This document shows positions 1 to 7,438 of a stretch of 41,315 bases of DNA, one piece after another. The stretch spans positions 1-41,315 of the forward strand of contig NZ_WMBA01000072.1 in NCBI RefSeq assembly GCF_009707865.1, read 5' to 3'. Positions within the stretch are counted from its first letter, which is position 1. The number at the start of each line of letters is the position of its first letter. Both the position numbers and the translations under genes were made by a program. Source of the stretch: Amycolatopsis pithecellobii. Lineage in GTDB: Bacteria > Actinomycetota > Actinomycetes > Mycobacteriales > Pseudonocardiaceae. The notes under the pieces were generated by a model. That model was not told where the DNA came from. It did no database searches and saw only the letters and a program-made list of their open reading frames with translations.

Positions 1-113
1 ATGACTATCGCATCGACGCCACTGCGGTAAGCTTTCTCGAACAATTCCGGGCGATACGCCGGCACGAACAGCACACTACAGGCCTCGACGACTCCGGTCG
101 CGCTGCGAAACAT
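1..113 (-). CDS. CitE-like HpcH/HpaI aldolase family CoA-ester lyase (N-terminal fragment)
   Basis: Only the first ~37 codons are present; the gene runs off the left edge. The visible N-terminus contains the run LFVPAYRPELFEKAY followed by SGVDAIV. This is the start of the TIM barrel in citrate lyase beta / malyl-CoA lyase-like proteins, where a leading R-S-x-LFVP strand is followed by a Lys-containing helix and a D-A-(I/V) strand. The start is the ATG at 113 with GGAG at 119-122 in front of it. The family cleaves or forms CoA esters such as (S)-citramalyl-CoA or malyl-CoA. The gene is divergent from an HMG-CoA-lyase-like gene, so the pair may act in branched-chain acid or other acyl-CoA breakdown. 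Exact substrate cannot be told from this fragment. Confidence 0.75.
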   Translation of the reverse strand, partial: MFRSATGVVEACSVLFVPAYRPELFEKAYRSGVDAIV

Positions 114-323
114 CAATACTCCAATGATGTCTGGGTCGGTCTTCGGCTCGTGTCGTTTCCGGGTTGGCGGTGGCATGACAATGTCAACGTGTCGAGCTGC
201 GATCCAGAGGTCCAGTTCCGCCGCGGCGACCTGCGGCGGCATTGACCCGAGTATACGTGCACAGTATCGTTCAGTGAACCGGGTATTTCATCCAGTGCAT
301 CAGAACTGGTGAGGAGTGTGCAC

Positions 324-1229
324 GTGCTCGGAAGAGTGTCGGTGTGTGACGTCGGGCCGCGCGACGGACTGCAGAACGAGCGCCGAGTGCTGGAGCCGTC
401 AGTACGAGCCGAGCTGTGCGACAGGCTGGCAGCCGCAGGCCTGAGGCGGGTGGAAGCGGTCAGTTTCGTTCGCGACAACCGTGTTCCCGCGATGGCAGGC
501 GCTGAGGCGGTATTGCGATCGATTGACCGCACGGTGGACGTCCAGTGGGCCGCCCTGGTGTTGAACGAACGTGGTTACCACCGCGCTCTCGATGCCGGCA
601 TCGATGAGATCCGCTATGGACTGCCGGTAACCAATGCCTTCGCCGAGCGGAATCAAGGCACGACTGTACCCGCAGCTCTGGAACTCGGCCTCCGCTTGGT
701 GGAGCGCGCGCGTCGGGACGGCATCCGGTGCACGATCAGCCTGGCGGTCTCGTTCGGTTGTCCGTTCGAAGGGGCGGTGGCGGCCGAATCCGTGCTGGCC
801 ATCGCGGAGGAAGTGCTGGCGGCCGGGCCGGATGAGCTCATCCTCGCCGATTCCATCGGCACCGGCGTGCCGCGCCAGGTTCGCCGGCTCGTCGGCACAC
901 TCGCTTCGCCTGGGCGCGTCATCGGCTGCCATTTCCACAACACTCGCAACACCGGATATGCGAATGCTCTGGCCGCCGTCGAGGCCGGTGCGACCGTGCT
1001 GGACGCGTCGGTCGGCGGTTTGGGCGGCTGCCCGTTCGCGCCGGGCGCGACGGGCAACATCGCGACCGAGGATCTGGTATACCTCCTGGAAGGCATGGGT
1101 TACGACACCGGAGTCGACCTCGACGCGCTGCGGTCAAGCTCGGTGTGGCTTGCCGAGCAGGTCGGGCACGAGCTGCCCGGTATGGTGGCGCGCGCGGGAG
1201 ATCCCTGTGGAATTGCTTCGGTGGCTTGA
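324..1229 (+). CDS. Hydroxymethylglutaryl-CoA lyase family protein
   Basis: A DRE-TIM/HMGL-like metallolyase of about 301 residues, the usual length for bacterial HMG-CoA lyase. The N-terminal motif DVGPRDGLQNE carries the metal-binding Asp and catalytic Arg. The HFHNTRNTG motif supplies the two metal-ligand histidines, and the GGLGGCPFAPGATGN loop holds the catalytic Cys. All the key residues are intact. The reaction would be cleavage of 3-hydroxy-3-methylglutaryl-CoA to acetoacetate and acetyl-CoA in leucine catabolism, or of a related 3-hydroxyacyl-CoA. The reading frame is open from GTG 309, but GAGGAG at 311-316 gives ideal spacing to GTG 324, so that start was chosen. It is divergently transcribed from a CitE-like lyase. 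Confidence 0.9.
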   Translation: MLGRVSVCDVGPRDGLQNERRVLEPSVRAELCDRLAAAGLRRVEAVSFVRDNRVPAMAGAEAVLRSIDRTVDVQWAALVLNERGYHRALDAGIDEIRYGLPVTNAFAERNQGTTVPAALELGLRLVERARRDGIRCTISLAVSFGCPFEGAVAAESVLAIAEEVLAAGPDELILADSIGTGVPRQVRRLVGTLASPGRVIGCHFHNTRNTGYANALAAVEAGATVLDASVGGLGGCPFAPGATGNIATEDLVYLLEGMGYDTGVDLDALRSSSVWLAEQVGHELPGMVARAGDPCGIASVA

Positions 1230-1642
1230 CGCAGACCCGCCCTCCGCCGGTGGGAACATTGCGCACCAGCTCGTCTGACTCTCGTCGGTGTGTGGACGGT
1301 GCTTCCAGGTTCGATCGAGTACGTCACGAAGTCGACGACAGCATCATTTGTCAGCTAAGCCAGTACGGAAATCCAGATCCGGCCGGGCCGGTTGCCGGCC
1401 GGGCGTTCGACCGTGGCGGTTGCCTTGCCGCTGGCGCGCACGATGAAGTCGGTACACCCTCGTTACCTTTTCGTGTTTCCTGATCAAGGAGTTGTGGTCG
1501 CTAGGTTCGGCATCACTGATGCCCCAATCGAGTCCATGATCCGGGCTTGGTGTCACCGTCCACGGTGGCATCGGCCGACTGCTGAATAGGGACACGGCCG
1601 CCTTTTGGGTAGGTCTCGTCGTAACGTGCGTGCCAGCGCTCG
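1230..1642. other. Intergenic stretch without a convincing gene
   Basis: About 410 bases between the HMGL-like gene and the IS110 transposase. Short open frames exist on both strands, but none has a ribosome-binding site, family motif or good third-position GC bias. No strong hairpin was seen behind the lyase gene. Part of it may be the downstream (right-end) noncoding flank of the IS110 element. Confidence 0.5.
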
Positions 1643-2951
1643 ATTTTCAATGAGGTTGTCAAGGTGATTACGTCAGGCAGCGGTAGCTTGTGGCGGTGCT
1701 GGCTCGAAGCACCGCTGGTCGCGCAGCAGTGCCCACACGACGTTGACACGTCGGCGTGCCAGGGCGAGGACGGTTTGGGTGTGGCGTTTACCCTCGGATC
1801 TCTTGCGGTCATAGAAGATTCGCGATGCGTCGTGGTAGCGGATGCTGACCAGGGCCGAGGTGTAGAGGGCGCGTTGCAGGCCGCGGTGGTAACGGCGGGG
1901 ACGGTGCAGGTTGCCGCTGATCCGGCCGGAATCGCGGGGTGCTGGGGCCAGGTCGGCGTAGCCGGCCAGATGGTCGGCGGAGGCGAACGCGGTCAAGTCG
2001 CCGCCGGTGGCGGCCAGGAACTCCGCGCCGAGCAGTGTCCCTATGCCGGGCATGCTCAGCAGGACGGTGGCGTGCCGGTGGCGGCGAAACCGGCCCTCGA
2101 TGGGCTTGTCGGTGTGTTTGAGTTGCTCATCGAGGGCGATCACCCCCTTGGCCATGTCCGCGACGAGCTGCGCGGCCAACCGCTCACCGGGAAGGGTGGT
2201 CTGCTGGGAGCCCGCAGCTGTCGCGACAGTGGCGGCCAGCGTGGTGGCGTTGCGAACCTTCTGCGTGCGCAGCCATTCTTCGAGTCCAGCCGCGCCGAGT
2301 TGGCGGAGGGCAGCCGGGGTCTGGACGTGGGTGAGCAAGACCAGCGGCCCGCGGTTGGTCAGGTCCAGGAAGCGTTCCAGGGCGGGGCTGATGCCCAACA
2401 GTTGCTCGTGCAGCCGGTTGACCAGGCGGACGCGGTCACCGGCGAGGTCCCGGCGGCGGGCGATGAGCATCCGCAGTTCCACAATGAGCTCGTTATCGAC
2501 GCGCAGCGGGGTCAGGTCCCGGCGCATGCGGACTTGGTCGGCGATGATCGCGGCGTCTTTCGCGTCGGTCTTGCCCTCGCCCCGGTAACCGCCAGCAGCA
2601 CGATTGACCTGGCTTCCGGACAGGTAGAACACCTGCTGGCCGTGGGCGACCAGCAGCGCCGGCAACAATGCGGCGCCACCGGTGCTGACATCGACAGCCC
2701 AGCGCACCTCGTCGGCCAGCGCCGTGACCTGTCCGATCAGCTCCAGCAACACCGTCTCATCGTTGTTCACCCGGCGCGACAGCATCCGGGTGCCCTCGGC
2801 GTCGATCACCACGACGTGATGGTGTCCCTTGCCGATATCCACCCCGGCCCACGCACGTTCCACCCGCATCTCCCGACTCGCACCAGCATGTTGTCCCACA
2901 GACGACCTCGCCGACCTATCCCTACGCAGCGATCGAGTCGCAATTTTCAAT
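1643..2951 (-). mobile_element. IS110-family insertion sequence (minimum extent, boundaries tentative)
   Basis: A single intact IS110-type transposase is bracketed by two identical 9-base AT-rich copies of ATTTTCAAT at 1643-1651 and 2943-2951, in the same orientation. IS110 elements lack obvious terminal inverted repeats and usually make no target duplication, so the repeat may be a core/target sequence, part of the ends, or chance. The true left end, upstream of the transposase start, may reach about 3110, because IS110-group elements carry a noncoding bridge-RNA region there. An older IS701-type relic lies directly beyond. Confidence 0.55.
1673..2869 (-). CDS. IS110 family transposase (DEDD_Tnp_IS110 + Transposase_20)
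   Basis: A transposase of about 398 residues, typical length for the family. The N-terminal RuvC-like domain begins with GVDIGKGHHHVVVID (first catalytic Asp) and continues through WAVDVSTGG to KTDAKDAAIIAD, which holds the later acidic residues. The C-terminal Transposase_20 domain contains SMPGIGTLLGAEFLAATGG and APRDSGRISG, the latter carrying the conserved serine nucleophile. No frameshift or stop is seen, so it may be active. ATG 2869 has GGGAG directly against it; GTG 2863 would have GGGAG at a better six-base spacing, so the true protein may start two codons later. IS110 enzymes are guided by a bridge RNA transcribed from element noncoding sequence. Confidence 0.93.
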   Translation of the reverse strand: MRVERAWAGVDIGKGHHHVVVIDAEGTRMLSRRVNNDETVLLELIGQVTALADEVRWAVDVSTGGAALLPALLVAHGQQVFYLSGSQVNRAAGGYRGEGKTDAKDAAIIADQVRMRRDLTPLRVDNELIVELRMLIARRRDLAGDRVRLVNRLHEQLLGISPALERFLDLTNRGPLVLLTHVQTPAALRQLGAAGLEEWLRTQKVRNATTLAATVATAAGSQQTTLPGERLAAQLVADMAKGVIALDEQLKHTDKPIEGRFRRHRHATVLLSMPGIGTLLGAEFLAATGGDLTAFASADHLAGYADLAPAPRDSGRISGNLHRPRRYHRGLQRALYTSALVSIRYHDASRIFYDRKRSEGKRHTQTVLALARRRVNVVWALLRDQRCFEPAPPQATAA

Positions 2952-3110
2952 CAGCGGCCGAGTCGTCGAGGGGTACCGGGCGGCCAATCGAAGGAAGCCA
3001 CACCAACAGCAGATGCCTGAAAGCCACACCCGGCACCCCCGGGTCCCCGAACCCTACGACTGGCCCGGGACAACCCAAGGAAGAAGGCAGGGATGCCTGA
3101 CTGGCGTTCG
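2870..3110 (-). other. Noncoding flank of the IS110 transposase; candidate bridge-RNA region
   Basis: About 240 bases upstream of the transposase start hold no gene. In IS110-group elements this is where the bridge RNA is encoded. Visible structure includes GC-rich self-complementary stretches around 3031-3050, a short hairpin (AGGCA/TGCCT, about 3087-3099) and two copies of GATGCCTGA (3012-3020 and 3092-3100). No covariation or expression information is available; the call is positional inference. Confidence 0.3.
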
Positions 3111-3190
3111 CGATGGCACCTGAGTCGACAAGTCTGCAACGGCAGTTGGGTGGCGTGTGGCAGATCGTCGCAGTGGTGGTCGTTGTCGTG

Positions 3191-3541
3191 ATGGATCGGG
3201 TGCATGAAGGGGTAGCAGGTCGGTTCGTGCGGTGGGTGCCGCGGGGTTGGGCTCGGGTGTGTGTCGGGCCTGGTCGCGGGGGTGGAGCGGAAGAACGGCC
3301 GGCGGAGCAGGTGGGCGAGGTGTCACCGTACGGGTGCAGCGGTTGCGGTGCCGGGTGGATTGGGACATCGACAGGGTGCGGGACTATGTCGTCGAGCATC
3401 TGGGCCTGCCGGGCGGTGTACTGATCGTGGACGACGCCGGGGTTTTGAAAACAAGACACCCGCTCCGCCGGGGTGCACGGACGTATTCCGGGACGGCTGG
3501 GCGGATCGAGAACGGCCACATCGGCACGCTGCTGATACTGT
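3191..3541 (+). pseudogene. IS701-type (DDE_5) transposase relic, frameshifted and 3'-truncated
   Basis: Pieces of one transposase are spread over all three plus frames. The first is VAGRFVRWVPRGWARV, then in a second frame LVAGVERKNG, back to the first for EQVGEVSPYG, and finally a third frame from VQRL through WDIDRVRDYVVEHLG, VLIVDDAGVLKT and YSGTAGRIENGHIG. These match, in order, the N-terminal third of IS701-family DDE transposases, including the IVDD strand with the first catalytic Asp and the YSGTAGRIEN motif. The remaining two thirds are absent. At least two or three frameshifts plus truncation mark it as an old relic. It lies between the IS110 element and the dsbA-like gene, so this is a repeatedly used insertion zone. 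Confidence 0.8.
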
Positions 3542-3565
3542 CTTTCCAGGCCTAGGCCTGGAAAG
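3542..3565. repeat. Perfect 24-bp palindrome over two shared stop codons
   Basis: A fully symmetric sequence with no loop, centred on CCTAGG. The minus-strand dsbA-like gene ends in ...A-F-Q-A-stop inside it, and the plus-strand transposase relic frame ends in ...S-F-Q-A-stop at the same central CTAG. It could form a cruciform or act as a two-way transcription end, or mark the deletion junction of the IS701 relic. Confidence 0.8.
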
Positions 3566-4184
3566 CCTTCGTCAAGGCCGCCGTGAAGGTCTCCGTCGGC
3601 TGGGCGCCCGACACGCCGTAACGGTTGTCCAGCACGAAGAACGGCACCCCGTTCGCGCCGAGGGCACGGGCCCGCGCGATGTCCTCTTGGACTTCGTCGG
3701 CGTACGTGCCTTCCTTGAGCACGGTGAGCACCTCGTCACGCGCCAGACCCGCCGCGACGGCGACATCCGCCAGGGACTCCGCGTCGAACAAGGAGCGCTT
3801 TTCGGTGAAGTACGCCTTGAAGAACTGCTCGGTGGCCGCCTGCTGTAACCCACGCTCCTTGGCGAGGTGCAACACCCGATGCGCGTCGAAGGTGTTGCCG
3901 ACGATGCCGTCGGAGAGGTTGTACTCGAGCCCGTCCCGGGCGGCGAGCTGCTCCATTTGCGCGTCGATCTCGCGGACCTCGGCTTCGGTCTTGCCGAACT
4001 TCGCCACCAGCAGCTGTGCCTTGGGGCTGACCTCGCCACGGGGCATATCGGGATTGAGCTCGAACGAGCGGTAGACGACCTCGACCTCGTCCCGCCGATC
4101 GAAGCCGGCGAGGGCGTGTTCGAACCGCCGCTTACCGATGTAGCACCACGGGCAGACCACATCCGACCAGATGTCAACGCGCAT
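3552..4184 (-). CDS. DsbA family oxidoreductase (FrnE-like)
   Basis: A 210-residue thioredoxin-fold protein of the DsbA/2-hydroxychromene-2-carboxylate isomerase superfamily. The N-terminus [16 protein letters not shown] carries the CPWC redox motif at residues 11-14, followed by the helical insertion, and a cis-proline loop [17 protein letters not shown] near residues 176-192 completes the active site. There is no signal peptide or membrane segment, so it is a cytoplasmic FrnE-type protein rather than an exported Dsb enzyme. It probably catalyses dithiol-disulphide exchange or works in stress or polyketide-type metabolism. It is divergent from rmlA with about 90 bases between the starts. The start lacks a strong ribosome-binding site. 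The stop codon lies in the 24-bp palindrome. Confidence 0.9.
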   Translation of the reverse strand: MRVDIWSDVVCPWCYIGKRRFEHALAGFDRRDEVEVVYRSFELNPDMPRGEVSPKAQLLVAKFGKTEAEVREIDAQMEQLAARDGLEYNLSDGIVGNTFDAHRVLHLAKERGLQQAATEQFFKAYFTEKRSLFDAESLADVAVAAGLARDEVLTVLKEGTYADEVQEDIARARALGANGVPFFVLDNRYGVSGAQPTETFTAALTKAFQA

Positions 4185-4275
4185 GATCGGGCCAACGTGG
4201 CTTCACTCGGGCCTATTCCCCACCGCAAGCCACTACCCTGGCTCTCCGGAAGGTGAACCCGACGAGAGGAACCCG

Positions 4276-5157
4276 ATGAAGGGCATCGTGCTGGCCGGCG
4301 GCAGTGGTACGCGCCTGCACCCGATCACCCAGGCGGTGTCCAAGCAGCTCCTGCCGGTTTACGACAAGCCGATGATCTACTACCCGATCTCGGTGCTCAT
4401 GCTCGCCGGCATCCGCGAGATCCTGATCATCTCTACGCCCGAGGACCTGCCGAACTTCCGGCGCCTGCTGGGTAACGGGGACCAGTTCGGGCTGCGGTTG
4501 AGCTACGCGGAACAGGCCGCGCCCAACGGGCTCGCCGAGGCGTTCGTGATCGGCGCGGACTTCATCGGCGACGACGACGTAGCGCTCGTCCTCGGGGACA
4601 ACATCTTCTACGGGCAAGGCTTCTCCGGCCTCATGCGACAAGAGGTGTCCACTTTGGACGGTTGCGTGCTGTTCGGGTATCACGTGAAGGACCCGCAGCG
4701 CTACGGTGTCGGCCAGACCGACGAGACCGGGCGGCTGATCACGATCGAGGAGAAACCGGCGCAACCCAAGTCGAGCAAGGCCATCACCGGGCTGTATTTC
4801 TACGACAACGAGGTCGTCCGGATCGCCCGCGCGCTGAAACCGTCGGCGCGGGGCGAGCTGGAGATCACCGACATCAACCTGACCTACTTGCGGCGGGGAC
4901 GCGCGAAACTGGTCGATCTCGGGCGTGGCTTCGCGTGGCTGGACACGGGAACGCACGATTCGCTGCTGGAGGCCGCGCAGTTCGTGCAGGTACTGGAGCA
5001 CCGGACCGGCGTGCGCATCGCGTGCCTCGAGGAAGTCGCGCTGCGTATGGGTTTCATCGACGCCGACCAGTGCCTCGCGCTGGGGCGGAAACTGTCGAAG
5101 TCGGGTTACGGGGACTACGTGATCGCGGTGGCGCACGCCGCGGGCGGAGGTCAGTAG
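4276..5157 (+). CDS. rmlA: Glucose-1-phosphate thymidylyltransferase
   Basis: A 293-residue nucleotidyltransferase that makes dTDP-glucose from dTTP and glucose-1-phosphate, the first step to dTDP-rhamnose and other dTDP-deoxysugars. The N-terminal signature GGSGTRLHP (residues 8-16), the [16 protein letters not shown] stretch, LGDNIFYG near 109-116, and the C-terminal EITDIN and [10 protein letters not shown] motifs are characteristic of short-form RmlA. ATG 4276 is chosen because GAGAGGA lies just upstream and the protein begins with the canonical MKGIVLAGG; an open frame extends further up but has no family similarity. It is separated from the polysaccharide operons by about 3 kb. RmlB and RmlD are not in the window. 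Confidence 0.95.
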   Translation: MKGIVLAGGSGTRLHPITQAVSKQLLPVYDKPMIYYPISVLMLAGIREILIISTPEDLPNFRRLLGNGDQFGLRLSYAEQAAPNGLAEAFVIGADFIGDDDVALVLGDNIFYGQGFSGLMRQEVSTLDGCVLFGYHVKDPQRYGVGQTDETGRLITIEEKPAQPKSSKAITGLYFYDNEVVRIARALKPSARGELEITDINLTYLRRGRAKLVDLGRGFAWLDTGTHDSLLEAAQFVQVLEHRTGVRIACLEEVALRMGFIDADQCLALGRKLSKSGYGDYVIAVAHAAGGGQ

Positions 5158-5473
5158 GGCCGGCGGGCCTCGGCGGCGCGAGTCCCGGCTTCGCCCGGAG
5201 CTGAGCGGCGGAGTCTCGGGACGGGTGCCGAGACTGTCGGGCGCCAACGCCAGGATCGGTGGCGCAGCTACCCGACGCGGCGGGCGCGGACTTCGAACAC
5301 CGCGGCGCGAGTGCCGGATTCGGCGCACCTGCGCGCCAAAGCACAGGCGCCCTGAGCGCCGGATTCGCACGGCGTGTGCCGGAACTGTCGGGCGCTGAGG
5401 GCCGATTCGGCGCGCGAGTGCCGCTCCCCAAGCGCGAACACCGGGGCTCGGCGACGCGACACCACGGCCCACC
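5158..5473. repeat. GC-rich intergenic patch of degenerate short repeats flanked by 19-bp direct repeats
   Basis: About 315 bases between the convergent rmlA and htpX genes contain no plausible gene. The stretch is built of imperfect copies of a few words: GCGCGAGTGCC, GCCGGATTCG/GGCCGATTCGG, ACTGTCGGGCGC, GCGAACACCG and GCGCTGAG, in varying order and spacing. Two nearly identical 19-base copies, 5151-5169 and 5474-5492 (18 of 19 matching), border it and overlap the 3' ends of both flanking genes. It looks like a decayed, duplicated intergenic repeat family. Its function is unknown. Confidence 0.6.
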
Positions 5474-6337
5474 TCAGTAAGGCCGGCGGGCCATTTCCTC
5501 CAGGCGTGCGATGCGGTCGGCGATCGGGGGGTGGGTCGAGAACAGGCGGGAGAACGACTCGCCGGGCCGGAACGGGTTGGCGATCATCAGGTGCGACTGC
5601 GACACCAGCCGCGGCTCCGGGACGAGCGGGGCGCGCAAGGTGCCGACTTCCAGTTTCTTCAGCGCTGAGGCCAGGCCCAGCGGATCCCCCGTCAACTGGG
5701 CACCCGACGCGTCGGCCTGGTACTCCCGCGAGCGGCTCACCGCCAGCCGGATCACCGCGGCCGCGATCGGGCCCACCAGGATCAACAACAGCGAGACCAG
5801 CGGGTTGCCTTCCTCGCGATCACCGCCGCCGAACACCCCGGCGAACATCGCCAGGTTCGCCAGCACGCTCACCATGCTGGCCAGCGCACCGGCCACGCAG
5901 GAAATCAAAATGTCCCGGTTGTACACATGCGACAACTCATGCCCCAGCACGGCACGCAGCTCGCGTTCGTTGAGCAGGTCGAGGATCCCCGTCGTGCAGC
6001 ACACTGCCGCGTGGCGCGGGTTGCGGCCGGTCGCAAACGCGTTCGGCGCCGCCGTCGGGCTGATGAACAGGCTCGGCATCGGCTGACGGGCCGACGTCGC
6101 GAGCTCACGCACGATCCGGTACATCGCGGGCTGCTCGGCCTCCGAAACCGGCCGCGCCCGCATGGCTCGCAGCGCGAGCTTGTCCGAATTGAAGTAGGCG
6201 TAGACATTCATGCCCAGCGCCAGCAGCAACCCGATGAACAACGCGGCGCGCCCGAACAGCGAGCTGATCCCGACGATGATCGCACTCAGGAGGCCCAGCA
6301 ACAGCGCTGTCTTCAATCCGTTCTGATGCCTGTGCAC
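5474..6337 (-). CDS. htpX: Zinc metalloprotease HtpX
   Basis: A 287-residue membrane-bound M48 peptidase that degrades misfolded membrane proteins. Two hydrophobic segments lie in the first ~55 residues ([29 protein letters not shown]). The zinc motif HELSH is at about residues 133-137 and the third ligand Glu is in SREYQAD at about 205; two further hydrophobic stretches lie between them. The C-terminal [17 protein letters not shown] is the family signature. The start is GTG 6337, giving [10 protein letters not shown] as in other actinobacterial HtpX, with AAGGAGG about ten bases upstream; the frame stays open further upstream without similarity. It is convergent with rmlA across the repeat patch and divergent from the beta-propeller gene. 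Confidence 0.95.
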   Translation of the reverse strand: MHRHQNGLKTALLLGLLSAIIVGISSLFGRAALFIGLLLALGMNVYAYFNSDKLALRAMRARPVSEAEQPAMYRIVRELATSARQPMPSLFISPTAAPNAFATGRNPRHAAVCCTTGILDLLNERELRAVLGHELSHVYNRDILISCVAGALASMVSVLANLAMFAGVFGGGDREEGNPLVSLLLILVGPIAAAVIRLAVSRSREYQADASGAQLTGDPLGLASALKKLEVGTLRAPLVPEPRLVSQSHLMIANPFRPGESFSRLFSTHPPIADRIARLEEMARRPY

Positions 6338-6394
6338 TGCCGCTACGCCTCCTTTCGTCCGACAAGTGAACGCGTGGACGGTCGGCGAAAGTTC

Positions 6395-6407
6395 CACCGT
6401 AACGGTG
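6395..6407. promoter_or_regulatory. 13-nt inverted repeat in divergent htpX/propeller intergenic region
   Basis: CACCGT-A-ACGGTG, six-base arms with a single central base, lies in the ~135-bp space between the divergent htpX and beta-propeller genes. Its position suits an operator for either promoter. No regulator gene is adjacent, so this is suggestive only. Confidence 0.35.
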
Positions 6408-6472
6408 TTCTCGTGCTCGTCAGGACCGACATCACACCGCGCTTGGGGTTAGAGTTTCACAAGGGAGGCGTG

Positions 6473-7393
6473 GTGTTCGGCAGGCGTGCACTTTTCACTC
6501 TGATGGCGGGTGCCGGCGCCATCGCGATTACCCCTGCGAGTGCCACGCCCCGTGTCACCACTATTCCCGCCGGACCGGAACCGACGCTGGTGGCGGTGAA
6601 TTCGTGCCTTTACGTCGGAAACGGGGACGCCAGCCTGTCCATTCTCGGCAGCGCGCGCGTCGCCATCGGCGGCCCGCCCACCGATCTGGCGGTCGACGAG
6701 GGCACCGGCTCGGTGTATGTGGCAAGCGAGGCCGCGGGCACCGTCACCGTGCTCGATCCCTATGGCCGGATTCGCACCGTCATAGCGAGCGGCCCCGGCG
6801 CCGCCGTCGTCGACCTCGACCGTGGGAAGAACCGCCTTTATGCGGCCGGCGGGGCCACTGGCTCGGTCGCCGTGATCGACACGGTCGCCGGGGCGGTCGT
6901 CGACGTGCTGCACGGACCCGGCAACGGGTTCGGCGGCATCCGCGTCGACAGCGGGCGCGGCGTCGCTTACCTGACGAACGTGGGTGCAGGCACGGTCGAG
7001 GTCCTCGACCTGTCGTCGGGTGAGTTCACGGTGTCCATTCCGGTGGGCCGGGCGCCGGCGGGTTTGGCGCTGCACGAGCCGAGCAACTCGCTGTATGTGG
7101 CCAATTCGGGAATTCACCACCTGTCGGTGATCGACGGTGCTTCACACACGGAGCGCGCGCGGATCCTGCTCCGCAGCGAGGCGTCGTCGGTCGCCGTGCA
7201 CGAGCCGAGCCACACCGTCTACGCCAATGGCGGACCCGACGGGATCGTGAAGATCGACGGTGCCGCGGGAAAGATCACCGGCGAGCTTTCGCTGGGGATC
7301 AATCCGGGTGGAATCGCCGTCAGCGGGCGCACCGGCACCGTGTTCGTCACCGACCCGCTGCACGATCAGCTCTATGCCATCAACGAAATCTGA
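6473..7393 (+). CDS. Secreted YVTN/SMP-30-type beta-propeller repeat protein
   Basis: About 306 residues. The N-terminus FGRRALFTLMAGAGAIAITPASA has paired arginines, a hydrophobic core and an A-S-A cleavage site, so it is exported, possibly by Tat. The rest is made of about seven 40-residue blades recurring as G-x-x-P-x-x-L-A-V-D-x-x-x-x-x-V-Y-V-A-(N/S) and x-V-x-V-(I/L)-D, the pattern of YVTN and NHL-like propellers (for example TDLAVDEGTGSVYVAS, AGLALHEPSNSLYVANS, GGIAVSGRTGTVFVTD). Such propellers bind ligands or proteins outside the cell; no enzymatic motif was recognised. GTG 6473 follows GGGAGG (6463-6468); the GTG immediately before it (6470) is too close to the Shine-Dalgarno sequence. 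Confidence 0.8.
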   Translation: MFGRRALFTLMAGAGAIAITPASATPRVTTIPAGPEPTLVAVNSCLYVGNGDASLSILGSARVAIGGPPTDLAVDEGTGSVYVASEAAGTVTVLDPYGRIRTVIASGPGAAVVDLDRGKNRLYAAGGATGSVAVIDTVAGAVVDVLHGPGNGFGGIRVDSGRGVAYLTNVGAGTVEVLDLSSGEFTVSIPVGRAPAGLALHEPSNSLYVANSGIHHLSVIDGASHTERARILLRSEASSVAVHEPSHTVYANGGPDGIVKIDGAAGKITGELSLGINPGGIAVSGRTGTVFVTDPLHDQLYAINEI

Positions 7394-7417
7394 CCCTGGA
7401 GTGACTCCGGGTATAGG
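7390..7417 (+). promoter_or_regulatory. Candidate promoter with a 17-nt dyad in its spacer, upstream of the LLM oxidoreductase
   Basis: A weak -35-like CTGACC (7390-7395) and a -10-like TATAGG (7412-7417) are 16 bases apart. The spacer coincides with an inverted repeat at 7395-7411 (eight-base arms around G7403, one G:T pair). This is 22 bases before the next start codon. A dyad inside the promoter spacer would suit a repressor or a MerR-like activator. It overlaps the end of the propeller gene, and a terminator role is possible but the loop is too tight. Confidence 0.35.
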
Positions 7418-7438
7418 TTCGGTCGCGGAGGTTGTTTC

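Noticed and set aside
124..312. Small plus-strand open frame upstream of the HMGL-like gene
   Set aside because: No ribosome-binding site or recognisable sequence; the region is better explained as a divergent promoter.
1392..1589. Small open frame between HMGL-like gene and IS110
   Set aside because: Poor codon bias, no ribosome-binding site, no family signal.
1664..3100. Plus-strand open frame (478 codons) over the IS110 transposase
   Set aside because: It is the complement of the transposase and shows no similarity to known families.
5159..5480. Short open frames across the rmlA-htpX gap
   Set aside because: They are translations of degenerate GC-rich repeats present in several frames and strands.
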